Positions 19,382 to 28,189 of a DNA stretch of 64,000 bases are shown here, in pieces (the stretch's first letter is position 1; each line of letters begins with the position of its first letter). The stretch comes from Sphingobium arseniciresistens. Lineage in GTDB: Bacteria > Pseudomonadota > Alphaproteobacteria > Sphingomonadales > Sphingomonadaceae. Below the pieces are notes generated by a model. That model did not search any database. It was not told the DNA's origin and was given only the letters and a program-made list of their open reading frames with translations. The stretch lies in the NCBI GenBank assembly GCA_029167225.1, contig JARFNK010000002.1:410860-474859 (forward strand), given 5' to 3'. Both the position numbers and the translations under genes were made by a program.

Positions 19382-19691
19382 TTGCGGATGTATCTGAAAT
19401 GCTGCGGCAATGGCGTTGATCCTCGCCCGTCAGTCATGACGGATGGTCTGCATCTGCAGGTTTTCATCCGATGATCCGGGCATGATCAAGCGAGGCTGAC
19501 GCCGTGGCCGCATCATGGCGGGGCTTTCCTGCTCCTTGGGTGGTGCTTCCCCGCCACGCGCCGATTGGGACGCCTTGTAGAAGGCCGCAGCACCCAGCCA
19601 CAGAAGTCGATCACGCCGATCACGACGGCTCCGCCGCAGTGTTGGCCGAAGGATTGCGCATCCGGCAAATGGGCTTCGGGTCATCGGCACA
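19382..19691. other. Intergenic stretch without recognised gene
   Basis: This is 310 bases between the metallophosphatase and the glnA terminator. A short open frame on the minus strand (19430-19690) is Arg/Pro-rich and has no recognisable family or good ribosome site, so it is not called. Confidence 0.5.
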
Positions 19692-19725
19692 AAGAAAAAG
19701 GCCCGGTTGCGTGTGCAACCGGGCC
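19692..19725 (-). terminator. Rho-independent terminator of glnA
   Basis: Read on the minus strand, a perfect 11-bp stem (GGCCCGGTTGC / GCAACCGGGCC, 4-base loop) is followed by TTTTTCTTT, just after the glnA stop codon. Confidence 0.9.
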
Positions 19726-19748
19726 TCGTCCAGCAGAACCTGAAAAAA

Positions 19749-21161
19749 TCAGGCGCTGTAGTACATGTCGAATTCGACCGGCGAAGGCGCCATTTCCCAA
19801 CGGTACACTTCGGGCCACTTCAGCTCGATATAGGCTTCGATCTGGTCCTTGGTGAACACGTCGCCCTTCAGCAGGAAGTCGTGGTCGGCGCTAAGGCTGT
19901 TGAGCGCTTCACGGAGCGAACCGCAGACGGTCGGCACTTCCGCCAGCTCTTCCGGCGGAAGGTCGTACAGGTTCTTGTCCATTGCGGCGCCCGGATGGAT
20001 CTTGTTCTCGATCCCGTCGAGGCCAGCCATCAGCAGTGCCGCGTAGCACAGATAGGGGTTGGCCATCGCGTCGGGGAAGCGGAACTCCACGCGCTTCGCC
20101 TTGCTGCCCGCACCGTAAGGGATGCGGCACGAAGCCGAACGGTTGCGGGCCGAATAGGCCAGCAGCACGGGGGCTTCGAAGCCCGGCACCAGACGCTTGT
20201 AGCTGTTGGTGGTCGGGTTGGTGAAGGCGTTCAGCGCCTTGGCATGCTTGATGACGCCGCCGATGAAGTACAGGCACATGTCGGACAGGCCGGCATAGCC
20301 GTCACCGGCGAACAGCGGCTTGCCGCCATCCCAGATCGACATGTGGGTGTGCATGCCCGAACCATTGTCCTGCGCGATCGGCTTCGGCATGAACGTCACG
20401 GTCTTGCCATAGGCCTGGGCGACCATCCAGCAGACATACTTATAGATCTGCATGCGGTCGGCGGTCTGCACCAGCGTACCGAAGGTCAGGCCCAGCTCAT
20501 GCTGGGCGGCGGCGACTTCATGGTGGTGCTTGTCGCAGGGCAGGCCCATTTCGAGCATGGTCGAAACCATCTCGGCGCGGATGTCGGTGCAGGGGTCGAC
20601 CGGCGCGACGGGGAAGTAGCCGCCCTTTGCGCGCGGACGGTGGCCAAGGTTGCCGCCTTCATATTCCTTGCCGGTGTTGGTCGGCAGCTCGACATCGTCG
20701 ATCTTGAAGAAGGAGCCGGCATAGTTGGTGTCGAAGCGCACGTCGTCGAACATGAAGAATTCAGCTTCGGGGCCGACATAGACGGTGTCGCCGAAACCGG
20801 CCGACTTGACGAAGGCTTCGGCGCGCTTGGCGGTCGAACGCGGATCGCGCGAATACAGCTCGCCGGTGTCGGGCTCCACGATGTCGCAGAAGATGATCAT
20901 CATCGGCGTCGCGCTGAACGGATCGAAATACACCGCGTCGAGATCCGGCTTCAGGATCATGTCGGACTCGTTGATTTCCTTCCAGCCCTCGATCGAGGAA
21001 CCATCGAACATCAGGCCCTGGGTCAGCTCATCCTCGCCGATGACACCGGCGCACATCGTCAGGTGCTGCCACTTGCCCTTGGTGTCGGTGAAACGAACAT
21101 CGACCCACTCGATCTCCTTTTCCTCGATCAGCTTGAGAATGTCTTTGGGCGTATTCGCCAT
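19749..21161 (-). CDS. glnA: Type I glutamine synthetase
   Basis: GlnA makes glutamine from glutamate, ammonia and ATP. The 470-aa length and the motifs FDGSSIEGW, the ATP/Glu-binding region [13 protein letters not shown] and the [13 protein letters not shown] signature identify a GSI-beta enzyme. The adenylylation site [10 protein letters not shown] is present, so activity is probably controlled by GlnE. It lies downstream of glnB on the same strand and ends in a strong terminator. Confidence 0.98.
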   Translation of the reverse strand: MANTPKDILKLIEEKEIEWVDVRFTDTKGKWQHLTMCAGVIGEDELTQGLMFDGSSIEGWKEINESDMILKPDLDAVYFDPFSATPMMIIFCDIVEPDTGELYSRDPRSTAKRAEAFVKSAGFGDTVYVGPEAEFFMFDDVRFDTNYAGSFFKIDDVELPTNTGKEYEGGNLGHRPRAKGGYFPVAPVDPCTDIRAEMVSTMLEMGLPCDKHHHEVAAAQHELGLTFGTLVQTADRMQIYKYVCWMVAQAYGKTVTFMPKPIAQDNGSGMHTHMSIWDGGKPLFAGDGYAGLSDMCLYFIGGVIKHAKALNAFTNPTTNSYKRLVPGFEAPVLLAYSARNRSASCRIPYGAGSKAKRVEFRFPDAMANPYLCYAALLMAGLDGIENKIHPGAAMDKNLYDLPPEELAEVPTVCGSLREALNSLSADHDFLLKGDVFTKDQIEAYIELKWPEVYRWEMAPSPVEFDMYYSA

Positions 21162-21273
21162 GGTCGCTTACCTTCCTTGTTCTTGCCCCCGCGGGCGTAG
21201 GTGGTCAGTAGATCCCCGCCGGTGGAAACCGCCGGGAAAAGCCTGAAATTGAGAGCAGCGCTTCCCCCGCTGC

Positions 21274-21714
<441 letters not shown>

Positions 21715-21720
21715 TTAACA

Positions 21721-21736
21721 AACAATAACCGTGCCA
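21721..21736 (-). promoter_or_regulatory. Candidate sigma-54 promoter of glnB-glnA
   Basis: On the minus strand the sequence reads TGGCACGGTTATTGTT. It matches the sigma-54 consensus TGGCACG-N4-TTGCT except that the -12 GC is GT. It is about 110 bases upstream of the glnB ATG. Confidence 0.6.
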
Positions 21737-21818
21737 GATCACGACTCGGGTTGAGACCTTCGGCGATGCAGCAATATTTGTCCAGAATGCCCGGATTGAA
21801 GGCAATTATCGCAATCTG

Positions 21819-21835
21819 TGCCTATTTTTTAGGCA
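21819..21835 (-). promoter_or_regulatory. Candidate NtrC enhancer site
   Basis: The inverted repeat TGCCTATTTTTTAGGCA fits the NtrC pattern TGC-N11-GCA. It lies about 85-100 bases upstream of the -24 element, a normal enhancer distance. Known glnBA operons of alphaproteobacteria are NtrC-controlled. Confidence 0.5.
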
Positions 21836-22136
21836 TTGCATTTTCCCGGCGGGAAATGGACGTGCGTGCCTCCTTTTTTCAAATCTAATTGACCTTTCAG
21901 CTATGGAATTGATGCTCCGCACAAGGCTCTGATATTTTTGTGCGTTTGCGTGAGCGCACGATGGCGCGCGGCATCACGCCGTCCCATGTGAAGGCATCCA
22001 TGCTGCCCCTGCATCGGTATCGCGTTCAGCCGAGCGAACCGCTGACATAATTTAATCGGAAACGGACTCGCATGGCGGAAGGCGAAATGGCGTTGTTTTC
22101 GGCCATTCCTTGCCGACGCACGCTTCGGTCGGCCGC
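21836..22136. other. Intergenic stretch upstream of the glnB regulatory region
   Basis: About 300 bases separate the NtrC-like site from the end of map. No convincing gene, RNA or repeat was seen here. Confidence 0.4.
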
Positions 22137-22967
22137 TCACCCCAGATAGGGTGGAGCGTCCAGGCCCTTGGGGCTCTTGGTGAAAATCTCGCAGCCCGTC
22201 TCGGTGATGCCAATCGAATGCTCGAACTGGGCGGAAAGGGTGCGGTCGCGGGTCACGGCCGTCCATCCATCTTCCAGCATCTTCACACCCGGCTTGCCGA
22301 TGTTGATCATGGGCTCGATCGTGAAGAACATGCCCGGCCGCAGTTCGGGGCCGGTGCCGGGGCGGCCGACATGAACCACTTCCGGGCTGTCATGAAAGAC
22401 CTGGCCCAGGCCATGGCCACAAAAGTCCCGTACCACGCCGTAGCGGTGCTTTTCGGCGAATGTCTGGATCGCGTGGCCGACATCGCCCATCGTATTGCCG
22501 GGCTTGGCCTGCTCGATGCCGAGCATCAGGCACTCATATGTCACCTCGACCAGGCGCTTCGCCTTGATCGGTGGTTCGCCGGCAATGTACATCCGGCTGG
22601 TATCGCCATGCCAGCCATCGACCATCGGCGTGACGTCGATGTTGAGGATGTCGCCATCCTTGAGTTCGCGGTCGCCGGGGATGCCGTGGCAGATCACCTG
22701 GTTGATCGAGATACAGCAACTGTGCGTATAGCCGCGATAGCCCAGCGTCGCCGGCACGCCGCCGCCCTCGATCGTCATGCGCCGCACGATATCGTCCAGC
22801 TCGCCCGTCGTCACGCCGGGAACGACATGGGGCACCAGCGCGTCCAATATCTCCGCGGCAAGCCTGCCTGCCTTGCGCATGCCGGCAAAGCCTGCCTCGT
22901 CGTGGAGCTTGATGGCATTGCTGCGCGCAAGCGCATTTTCACTGGTGGCGGTGATATAGGTTGTCAT
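22137..22967 (-). CDS. map: Type I methionine aminopeptidase
   Basis: Map removes the initiator methionine from nascent proteins. The 276-aa protein has the dinuclear metal ligands in the expected order: DGDILNIDVTPMVDGWHGD, the histidine of CGHGLGQVFHDSP, the glutamate of FTIEPMINIG and the glutamate of QFEHSIGIT. I chose the ATG at 22967 (MTTYITATSENAL), which matches family N-termini; the open frame continues to 23180 without family similarity. It diverges from the Gfa-family gene. Confidence 0.95.
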   Translation of the reverse strand: MTTYITATSENALARSNAIKLHDEAGFAGMRKAGRLAAEILDALVPHVVPGVTTGELDDIVRRMTIEGGGVPATLGYRGYTHSCCISINQVICHGIPGDRELKDGDILNIDVTPMVDGWHGDTSRMYIAGEPPIKAKRLVEVTYECLMLGIEQAKPGNTMGDVGHAIQTFAEKHRYGVVRDFCGHGLGQVFHDSPEVVHVGRPGTGPELRPGMFFTIEPMINIGKPGVKMLEDGWTAVTRDRTLSAQFEHSIGITETGCEIFTKSPKGLDAPPYLG

Positions 22968-23068
22968 GCAGTTGATATAGTCGCTGTGACCCGGCATGGC
23001 GAGACCCTTGATTGCGATCATGCTTTCGGCGTCAAATGCCGAATGGAACGATGGGCGGAGGATGAGAT

Positions 23069-23551
23069 ATGTCCATGGAAGGCGGATGCGCGTGCGGAGA
23101 GGTTCGCTACCGTATCGATGTGGAGCCGATCGTCGTGAATAACTGCTATTGCACCTTCTGTCAGAGACAGAGCGGTGCAAGCTCGGCGGTCAATCTCTTC
23201 GTCGAGACGGAGAATGTCACGCTGCTTTCGGGGCGCCTGAGCGAGCATGACGTGCCTACGGGCAGCGGCAAGATCCAGACGATCGTGCGTTGTGCCGCCT
23301 GTGGAACGGCTTTGTGGGGGCATTATCCGCGCATGGGGCGCCTTGGTGCCGGGGTTCGTGCGGGCACGCTCGACGCGCCTTCGTCCATCCGGCCCGATGC
23401 GGCGATCTTCGTGGCGGACCGGATGCCATGGGTCACTCTCCCGGAAGGCGTGCCGGCATATGACAAGACATATCCTGCGGCGGAAGTTCTTCCCCCCGAG
23501 CGGATGGAGCGGATGAAGGCGCTTGTGGCGCGTGCGGAGCAGGACAGATGA
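23069..23551 (+). CDS. GFA-family zinc protein (glutathione-dependent formaldehyde-activating-like)
   Basis: This 160-aa protein of the Gfa/CENP-V fold has the zinc-binding cysteines in GGCACGEVRY, NCYCTFCQRQSG and VRCAACGTALW. The prototype Gfa was proposed to speed condensation of formaldehyde with glutathione, but most family members are uncharacterised. It is not linked to the adhC cluster 5 kb away. It overlaps the next gene by 4 bases. Confidence 0.85.
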   Translation: MSMEGGCACGEVRYRIDVEPIVVNNCYCTFCQRQSGASSAVNLFVETENVTLLSGRLSEHDVPTGSGKIQTIVRCAACGTALWGHYPRMGRLGAGVRAGTLDAPSSIRPDAAIFVADRMPWVTLPEGVPAYDKTYPAAEVLPPERMERMKALVARAEQDR

Positions 23552-24303
23552 CGGAACGGATATGGACAGCGGCCTTGGCGATCATCGGCGACGAGATCCT
23601 CTCGGGGCGGACACAGGACAAGAATATCGCGCAGATCGCATCATGGCTGAATGTGCAGGGTATCCGCCTGCGCGAGGTCCGCGTCGTCCCCGATGACGAG
23701 AACGCGATCGTGGAGGCCGTCAACATTTTGCGGGCGCGAAATGACTATCTCTTCACGACGGGAGGCATCGGCCCGACGCATGACGACATCACCGTGGACG
23801 CCATCGCCGCCGCGCTGGGCGTATCGGTGGTCGTCCATCCGCAGGCGCGCGCCGTGCTGGAGCATTATTACGAGACGCGCGGCGGCCTGACCGAGGCGCG
23901 ATTGCGCATGGCGCGGGTGCCCGATGGCGCGGACCTGATCGAAAACCGCATGTCGGGCGCGCCAGGCATCCGTCATGGCAACATCTTCATCATGGCGGGC
24001 GTCCCGCATATTACTGCCGGCATGCTCGAAAATCTCACGGGCAAGCTGGAGGGCGGGCTGCCGCTCATCTCGCGGCAAATCGGCTGCTGGGTGCCGGAAA
24101 GCGAGGTCGCGGGCCTGCTGGGCGATATGGAGCGCACCCATGAAGGGTGCCAGATCGGCAGCTATCCCTTTTTCAAGGAAGGGCGCGTGGGGGCGAATTT
24201 CGTGGTGCGAGCGACCGATGGCGCTCTGGTGGATCGTTGCATCGCGGATCTGAGCGCTGCGCTCGAACAGGCCGGCTGGCCGGTCACGATGGACGGTATC
24301 TGA
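23548..24303 (+). CDS. CinA N-terminal/MoCF-type molybdopterin-binding domain protein
   Basis: This 251-aa protein has the competence-damage (CinA) N-terminal fold: IIGDEILSGRTQDKN, then FTTGGIGPTHDDIT, then VPHITAGMLEN-type segments. It lacks the C-terminal deamidase domain of full CinA, so it may be a stand-alone nucleotide pyrophosphatase (FAD or ADP-ribose type, as in some CinA/COG1058 proteins) or bind molybdopterin. It overlaps the Gfa-family gene by 4 bases. Confidence 0.85.
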   Translation: MTERIWTAALAIIGDEILSGRTQDKNIAQIASWLNVQGIRLREVRVVPDDENAIVEAVNILRARNDYLFTTGGIGPTHDDITVDAIAAALGVSVVVHPQARAVLEHYYETRGGLTEARLRMARVPDGADLIENRMSGAPGIRHGNIFIMAGVPHITAGMLENLTGKLEGGLPLISRQIGCWVPESEVAGLLGDMERTHEGCQIGSYPFFKEGRVGANFVVRATDGALVDRCIADLSAALEQAGWPVTMDGI

Positions 24304-24313
24304 TCGAGGAAGG

Positions 24314-24337
24314 GGTGAGGGCGCTGTCGCCCTCACC
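24314..24337. terminator. Bidirectional hairpin between cinA-like and UrcA genes
   Basis: A perfect 10-bp stem (GGTGAGGGCG / CGCCCTCACC) with a 4-base loop lies between two convergent genes. There is no long T tract on either strand. Confidence 0.6.
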
Positions 24338-24347
24338 GCTGGTCCTG

Positions 24348-24689
24348 TTAGCGCGAAGCCGTCTGGGTGAGCCGGACCTGGTCGTTCGCCTGGCTCACTG
24401 CCTTGTTGTAGCAGCGCTCATAATCCCTGAGCTGCCTCTCACCGAAAATCTCTTTCCGGTCGCACACGGTCCGCGCGGCGAAATCGATGCGCCGATTGAG
24501 CTTTGCGCGCCCCCTGGCGGATGCCAGGCTGAGATCGGAAATATCGACTTCCATCGAGCGCGTAATGGTGCCCGCGCTGGCATCATGTGTCACCACGAAG
24601 TCGGTCTGGGCGAGGGCGGGGGTGGTGGCGCCCATTGCCAGAATGGCAACAAGAGCCGCGGCTCGGGACGAGCGGCGAGAAATAGACAT
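24348..24689 (-). CDS. UrcA-family exported protein
   Basis: This 113-aa protein has a Sec signal peptide (ISRRSSRAAALVAILAMG ending near ALAQ) and the UrcA domain. Hallmarks are VDISDLSLASARGRAKLNRRI, then two cysteines (TVCDRKE and RCYNKAV) that may form a disulfide. UrcA proteins are common in sphingomonads and caulobacters and have unknown function. I chose the ATG at 24689 because an AGGAGG ribosome site lies six bases upstream; ATGs at 24695 and 24740 are less well placed. Confidence 0.82.
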   Translation of the reverse strand: MSISRRSSRAAALVAILAMGATTPALAQTDFVVTHDASAGTITRSMEVDISDLSLASARGRAKLNRRIDFAARTVCDRKEIFGERQLRDYERCYNKAVSQANDQVRLTQTASR

Positions 24690-25367
24690 TGGCATCCTCC
24701 TGGCGAAGCCGGCATTGCGCCGGTCTTCTGTCTTAGACATTGCCCGCCTTTTGGGCTGGGAACGGCTATATGATCCGCGGAAGAGCCTGTTTCAAGCGCT
24801 CTCTTGCGCCAACTGTTCCGCGGGTGTTCCGGTTCAAGGTCGATGCTGCATGGCAATGCCGTTCATGTCGCATCTGCGGTCTCTCGAACTTTGCCGAGAG
24901 CTCGTTCTTTCCGGCGTGAAGCGACATGCTATGCGGGCCTGACCGCGTCGCGCCGTGGACTGAAATCATCGGCATACGGCAGAATATTTGCGGTCTAGCG
25001 GTGCGGCCTGACCTCTGTGCCCGCATCACGTCCCTGGGAGCGCTGCAATTGGCCATTTTTGAAGAGGCTGATTTGCTTCGAAAAAACGCGATTTCCTTCG
25101 CATCTGCCGCAAGCGGCATTGTGCAGATGCCCAAGGCGGAATTTTTTCTCGATTTGTGGATCGCCCGCAGGCGGAACGTGGCGGGTTTGTGAATGAGGAT
25201 CGTTTGTTCTGAAAGTTGGGGCTTCAAAGGGATGAAATCGAACAAAAAAGGGGGCTGGGAAATCGGTGTCTCAAGGCGCCGCTCAGCGAACATGCACCAC
25301 TCAATCAGAAAACAAGAAAAGCGCGCAGGAGAGGGCAGGGAGAACAGCAACAGAAGGGGCTTTATTC
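24690..25367. other. Intergenic region before TonB receptor 1
   Basis: This is about 680 bases with no recognisable gene. Open frames on both strands (for example 24766-25350 on the minus strand) lack family similarity, signal features or convincing ribosome sites. It presumably contains divergent promoters for the UrcA gene and the receptor. Confidence 0.45.
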
Positions 25368-28022
25368 ATGCGAAAACTGGGTCTTATTTCCATTAGCGCA
25401 ATGGCTGTCGCTTTGTCGGTATCGCTGCCGGCATATGGGCAGGAAACTCCCCAAGCGGCCGAGGCAGATCCCGGCGCTACCATCATTGTTACAGGCACGC
25501 GGCGCACCGACCGCACCGTTGCGGAATCGCCCACGCCGATCGATGTCTATTCAGGCGACGAACTGACCAAACAGGGTTCCGCCGACATGAACCAGGTTCT
25601 CCAGAACCTCGTTCCTTCCTTCTCCGTTGCCCGCTACGCCATCGGCGACGGCTCCAGCTTCGTGCGACCGCCCAACCTTCGCGGCCTTCCGCCAGACGAG
25701 ACGCTGGTGTTGCTCAACGGCAAGCGCATGCATCGCTCGGCGCTCGTCCAGATCGGCGCGAACGCACTCAGCGCCGGCGCGCATTCGGCTGACCTTGCCC
25801 AGGTGCCGGCCGTGGCCGTGAAAAGCGTGGAAGTGCTGCGCGACGGCGCATCCGCCCAATATGGTTCGGACGCGATCGCCGGCGTCATCAACATGACGCT
25901 TAAGGACGCTTCCGACGGCATTTCCGGCTATGCCCGATACGGCCAATATTATGAAGGCGACGGCAAGGACTATCAGGTCGCGCTCAACGCCGGCTTCAAG
26001 CTGGGCGACACCGGCTTCATCAACTTCAGCGGCGAATATGTGAATTCGGGCAAGACCAGCCGCGGCGTGACCCGGGCAGGCGCCTTCCAACTCGCGATCG
26101 AGCAGCCCAATATCGGCGTGCCCGAACTCGCCCAGCGCTATGGCAACCCCAAGCTGGAATCGGAGCGCTTCTTCGTGAACGGCGGCTTCGACCTGGGGGA
26201 TGCACAGGTCTATTTCTTCGGCAACTACGGCCACAGCTTCCAGGAGGAAAGCTTCAACTACCGTCAGTCGGTCAATGCCACCGGTTTCGGCAAGAACGGC
26301 ATCTTCAACGACATCTTCACGGATTTCGACAATACACGTCCGGGTATCCAGACCGGGGCGGCCGGCGGGAACGTGTACGCGCCTAACGGCTATGAAGTCA
26401 CCGGCCCAACGGCGCGCGACTATACGCGGGTATCGACCTGTTCCGACCCGCTGGTGCAGAACTGGTCCTGCGTCTATCCCGGCGGGTTTACGCCGATTTT
26501 CTTCGGCAAGATCGACGATATTTCCGGCACGGTCGGTTACAAGGGCGAGCTGGATTTCGGCCTAACCTACGATTTGAGCGCCGGCTATGGCCAGAGCACG
26601 CTGCGCTACACCATGAACGGGACGATGAACCCGTCGCTGGGCATCACCTCACCGACCGAGTTCTACCTCGGCAAGCTGCAGCAGCGCGAAACGCTGCTGA
26701 ACGCGGATCTTGCCTATCCATGGGAGGTGGGTTTCGCGAGCCCCGTGACGGTTGCTTTTGGTGGCCAGTTCCACCGGGAATCCTATGAAATCGGCCTTGG
26801 CGATGCCGCGTCCTATGCTGTCGGGCCTTATACCGGGAATCTGGTATTCCATCAGGATGGGACGCCGGTGCTGAATGCCGATGGCAGCCAATTGTCCACC
26901 GGCCAGCCCGTGGGCGCCAACGGCTTCCCCGGATACAGCCCCGCCATTGCCGGCGAAAGCAGCCGCAGTTCGCTCGGCGCCTATCTGGATATCGAAACGG
27001 ATATCACCGAGCAGTTCTCGGTCGGTCTTGCGGGCCGGTTCGAGCATCTGAGCGATTTCGGCAACACGACGACCGGCAAGGTTTCGCTGCGCTATGCGAT
27101 CACGCCGGCCATCGCCCTGCGCGGTACGGCCAGCACCGGTTTCCGTGCACCGACGCCGGGCCAGGTGAACACCAGCAGCATCGCGACGACCTTCAACCCC
27201 GGCAATCCGAACGCGATCGAATCGATGACCCTGCCGGTTTCGAGCCCCGTCGCCCGTTACCTGGGCGCCAAGTCGCTGACGCCGGAAGAATCCACCAACT
27301 TCAGCGGCGGCGTGGTGCTGACGCCGATGTCGGGGGCGACGCTGTCGGTCGATTACTACAACATCAAGGTGCGTGACCGCATCGGCACGTCCGGCGTGTT
27401 CACGGTCACGGATGCGCAGCGCCCGACCCTGCAGTCGCTGGGGCTGGCCAACTATGCCACCGTCAACGAGGTCGTGTTCCTGACCAACGCCTTCGACACG
27501 CGGACGCAGGGCATCGACGTCGTCGGCACCTATCGCCTGGTCGCCGGCGACATGGGCGTGTTCAACTCCACGCTGGCGCTCAACTGGAACAAGACGAAGG
27601 TCACGTCCTTCGACCCTGACGTCATCAGCGCGACACGCATCCAGCAGCTTGAGAAGACCCTGCCCAAATATCGCGCCGTGTTTACCGAAAACTGGACGAT
27701 GGGCGCATTCTCGGTACTCGGCCGGGCCAACTGGTACAGCAAGTTCACCGTGACTGATGACGGCCCTGTCCAGCAGACCTTCGGCAGCGAGTTCGTCTTT
27801 GATCTCGAAGCGAGCTACGAGTTCAACGAAAACTTCACGATCTCCGTGGGGGCCAACAACATCTTCGACAATTATCCGGACAAGTTCTCGAATACCGCGG
27901 GCACATTGGGCCCCGTCTATGCCTCGACCGGCGGTCGCTTTACCGGCGACGTCTATCCCGACACCTCGCCCTTCGGCTTCAACGGTGGCTTCTGGTACGC
28001 CAAGGTCGGTTTCAAGTTCTGA
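25368..28022 (+). CDS. TonB-dependent outer-membrane receptor 1
   Basis: This 884-aa receptor has a signal peptide (MRKLGLISISAMAVALSV, cleaved near AYGQ), a TonB box-like TIIVTGTRR, and a plug domain containing RGLPPDETLVLLNGKR and SVEVLRDGASAQYGSDAIAGVIN. A 22-strand barrel follows, with the typical TASTGFRAPTPGQ and ending in phenylalanine (KVGFKF). It imports an unknown nutrient with TonB energy. I chose the ATG at 25368 because the signal peptide starts there; the frame extends upstream to 25266. Another receptor of the same subfamily follows in tandem. Confidence 0.93.
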   Translation: MRKLGLISISAMAVALSVSLPAYGQETPQAAEADPGATIIVTGTRRTDRTVAESPTPIDVYSGDELTKQGSADMNQVLQNLVPSFSVARYAIGDGSSFVRPPNLRGLPPDETLVLLNGKRMHRSALVQIGANALSAGAHSADLAQVPAVAVKSVEVLRDGASAQYGSDAIAGVINMTLKDASDGISGYARYGQYYEGDGKDYQVALNAGFKLGDTGFINFSGEYVNSGKTSRGVTRAGAFQLAIEQPNIGVPELAQRYGNPKLESERFFVNGGFDLGDAQVYFFGNYGHSFQEESFNYRQSVNATGFGKNGIFNDIFTDFDNTRPGIQTGAAGGNVYAPNGYEVTGPTARDYTRVSTCSDPLVQNWSCVYPGGFTPIFFGKIDDISGTVGYKGELDFGLTYDLSAGYGQSTLRYTMNGTMNPSLGITSPTEFYLGKLQQRETLLNADLAYPWEVGFASPVTVAFGGQFHRESYEIGLGDAASYAVGPYTGNLVFHQDGTPVLNADGSQLSTGQPVGANGFPGYSPAIAGESSRSSLGAYLDIETDITEQFSVGLAGRFEHLSDFGNTTTGKVSLRYAITPAIALRGTASTGFRAPTPGQVNTSSIATTFNPGNPNAIESMTLPVSSPVARYLGAKSLTPEESTNFSGGVVLTPMSGATLSVDYYNIKVRDRIGTSGVFTVTDAQRPTLQSLGLANYATVNEVVFLTNAFDTRTQGIDVVGTYRLVAGDMGVFNSTLALNWNKTKVTSFDPDVISATRIQQLEKTLPKYRAVFTENWTMGAFSVLGRANWYSKFTVTDDGPVQQTFGSEFVFDLEASYEFNENFTISVGANNIFDNYPDKFSNTAGTLGPVYASTGGRFTGDVYPDTSPFGFNGGFWYAKVGFKF

Positions 28023-28033
28023 TGATGATGATG

Positions 28034-28070
28034 ATGCCGGCTGCTTCTCCAGGGAGGCGGCCGGCATTTT
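28034..28070 (+). terminator. Rho-independent terminator after TonB receptor 1
   Basis: The stem starts ATGCCGGC and closes GCCGGCAT, with further imperfect pairing inside, and is followed by TTTT. It begins just past the stop codon of receptor 1. Confidence 0.75.
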
Positions 28071-28189
28071 GCTGATGAAGCGCATCGGGCGGCGGGGGCT
28101 GCCCGGTGCGCATGACGCATAACAAACGGTCGCAAAGGCCGTGGGGCAACGGGAGAGGCAATGGGTGAGACCAAAAACAGGGGAAAATA

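Noticed and set aside
19707-21200. A 497-aa open frame antisense to glnA
   Set aside because: It is a shadow of glnA; it has no family motif, and it includes the glnA terminator.
24766-25350. A 194-aa minus-strand frame between the UrcA and TonB receptor genes
   Set aside because: It has no recognisable domain, no good ribosome site, and irregular composition.
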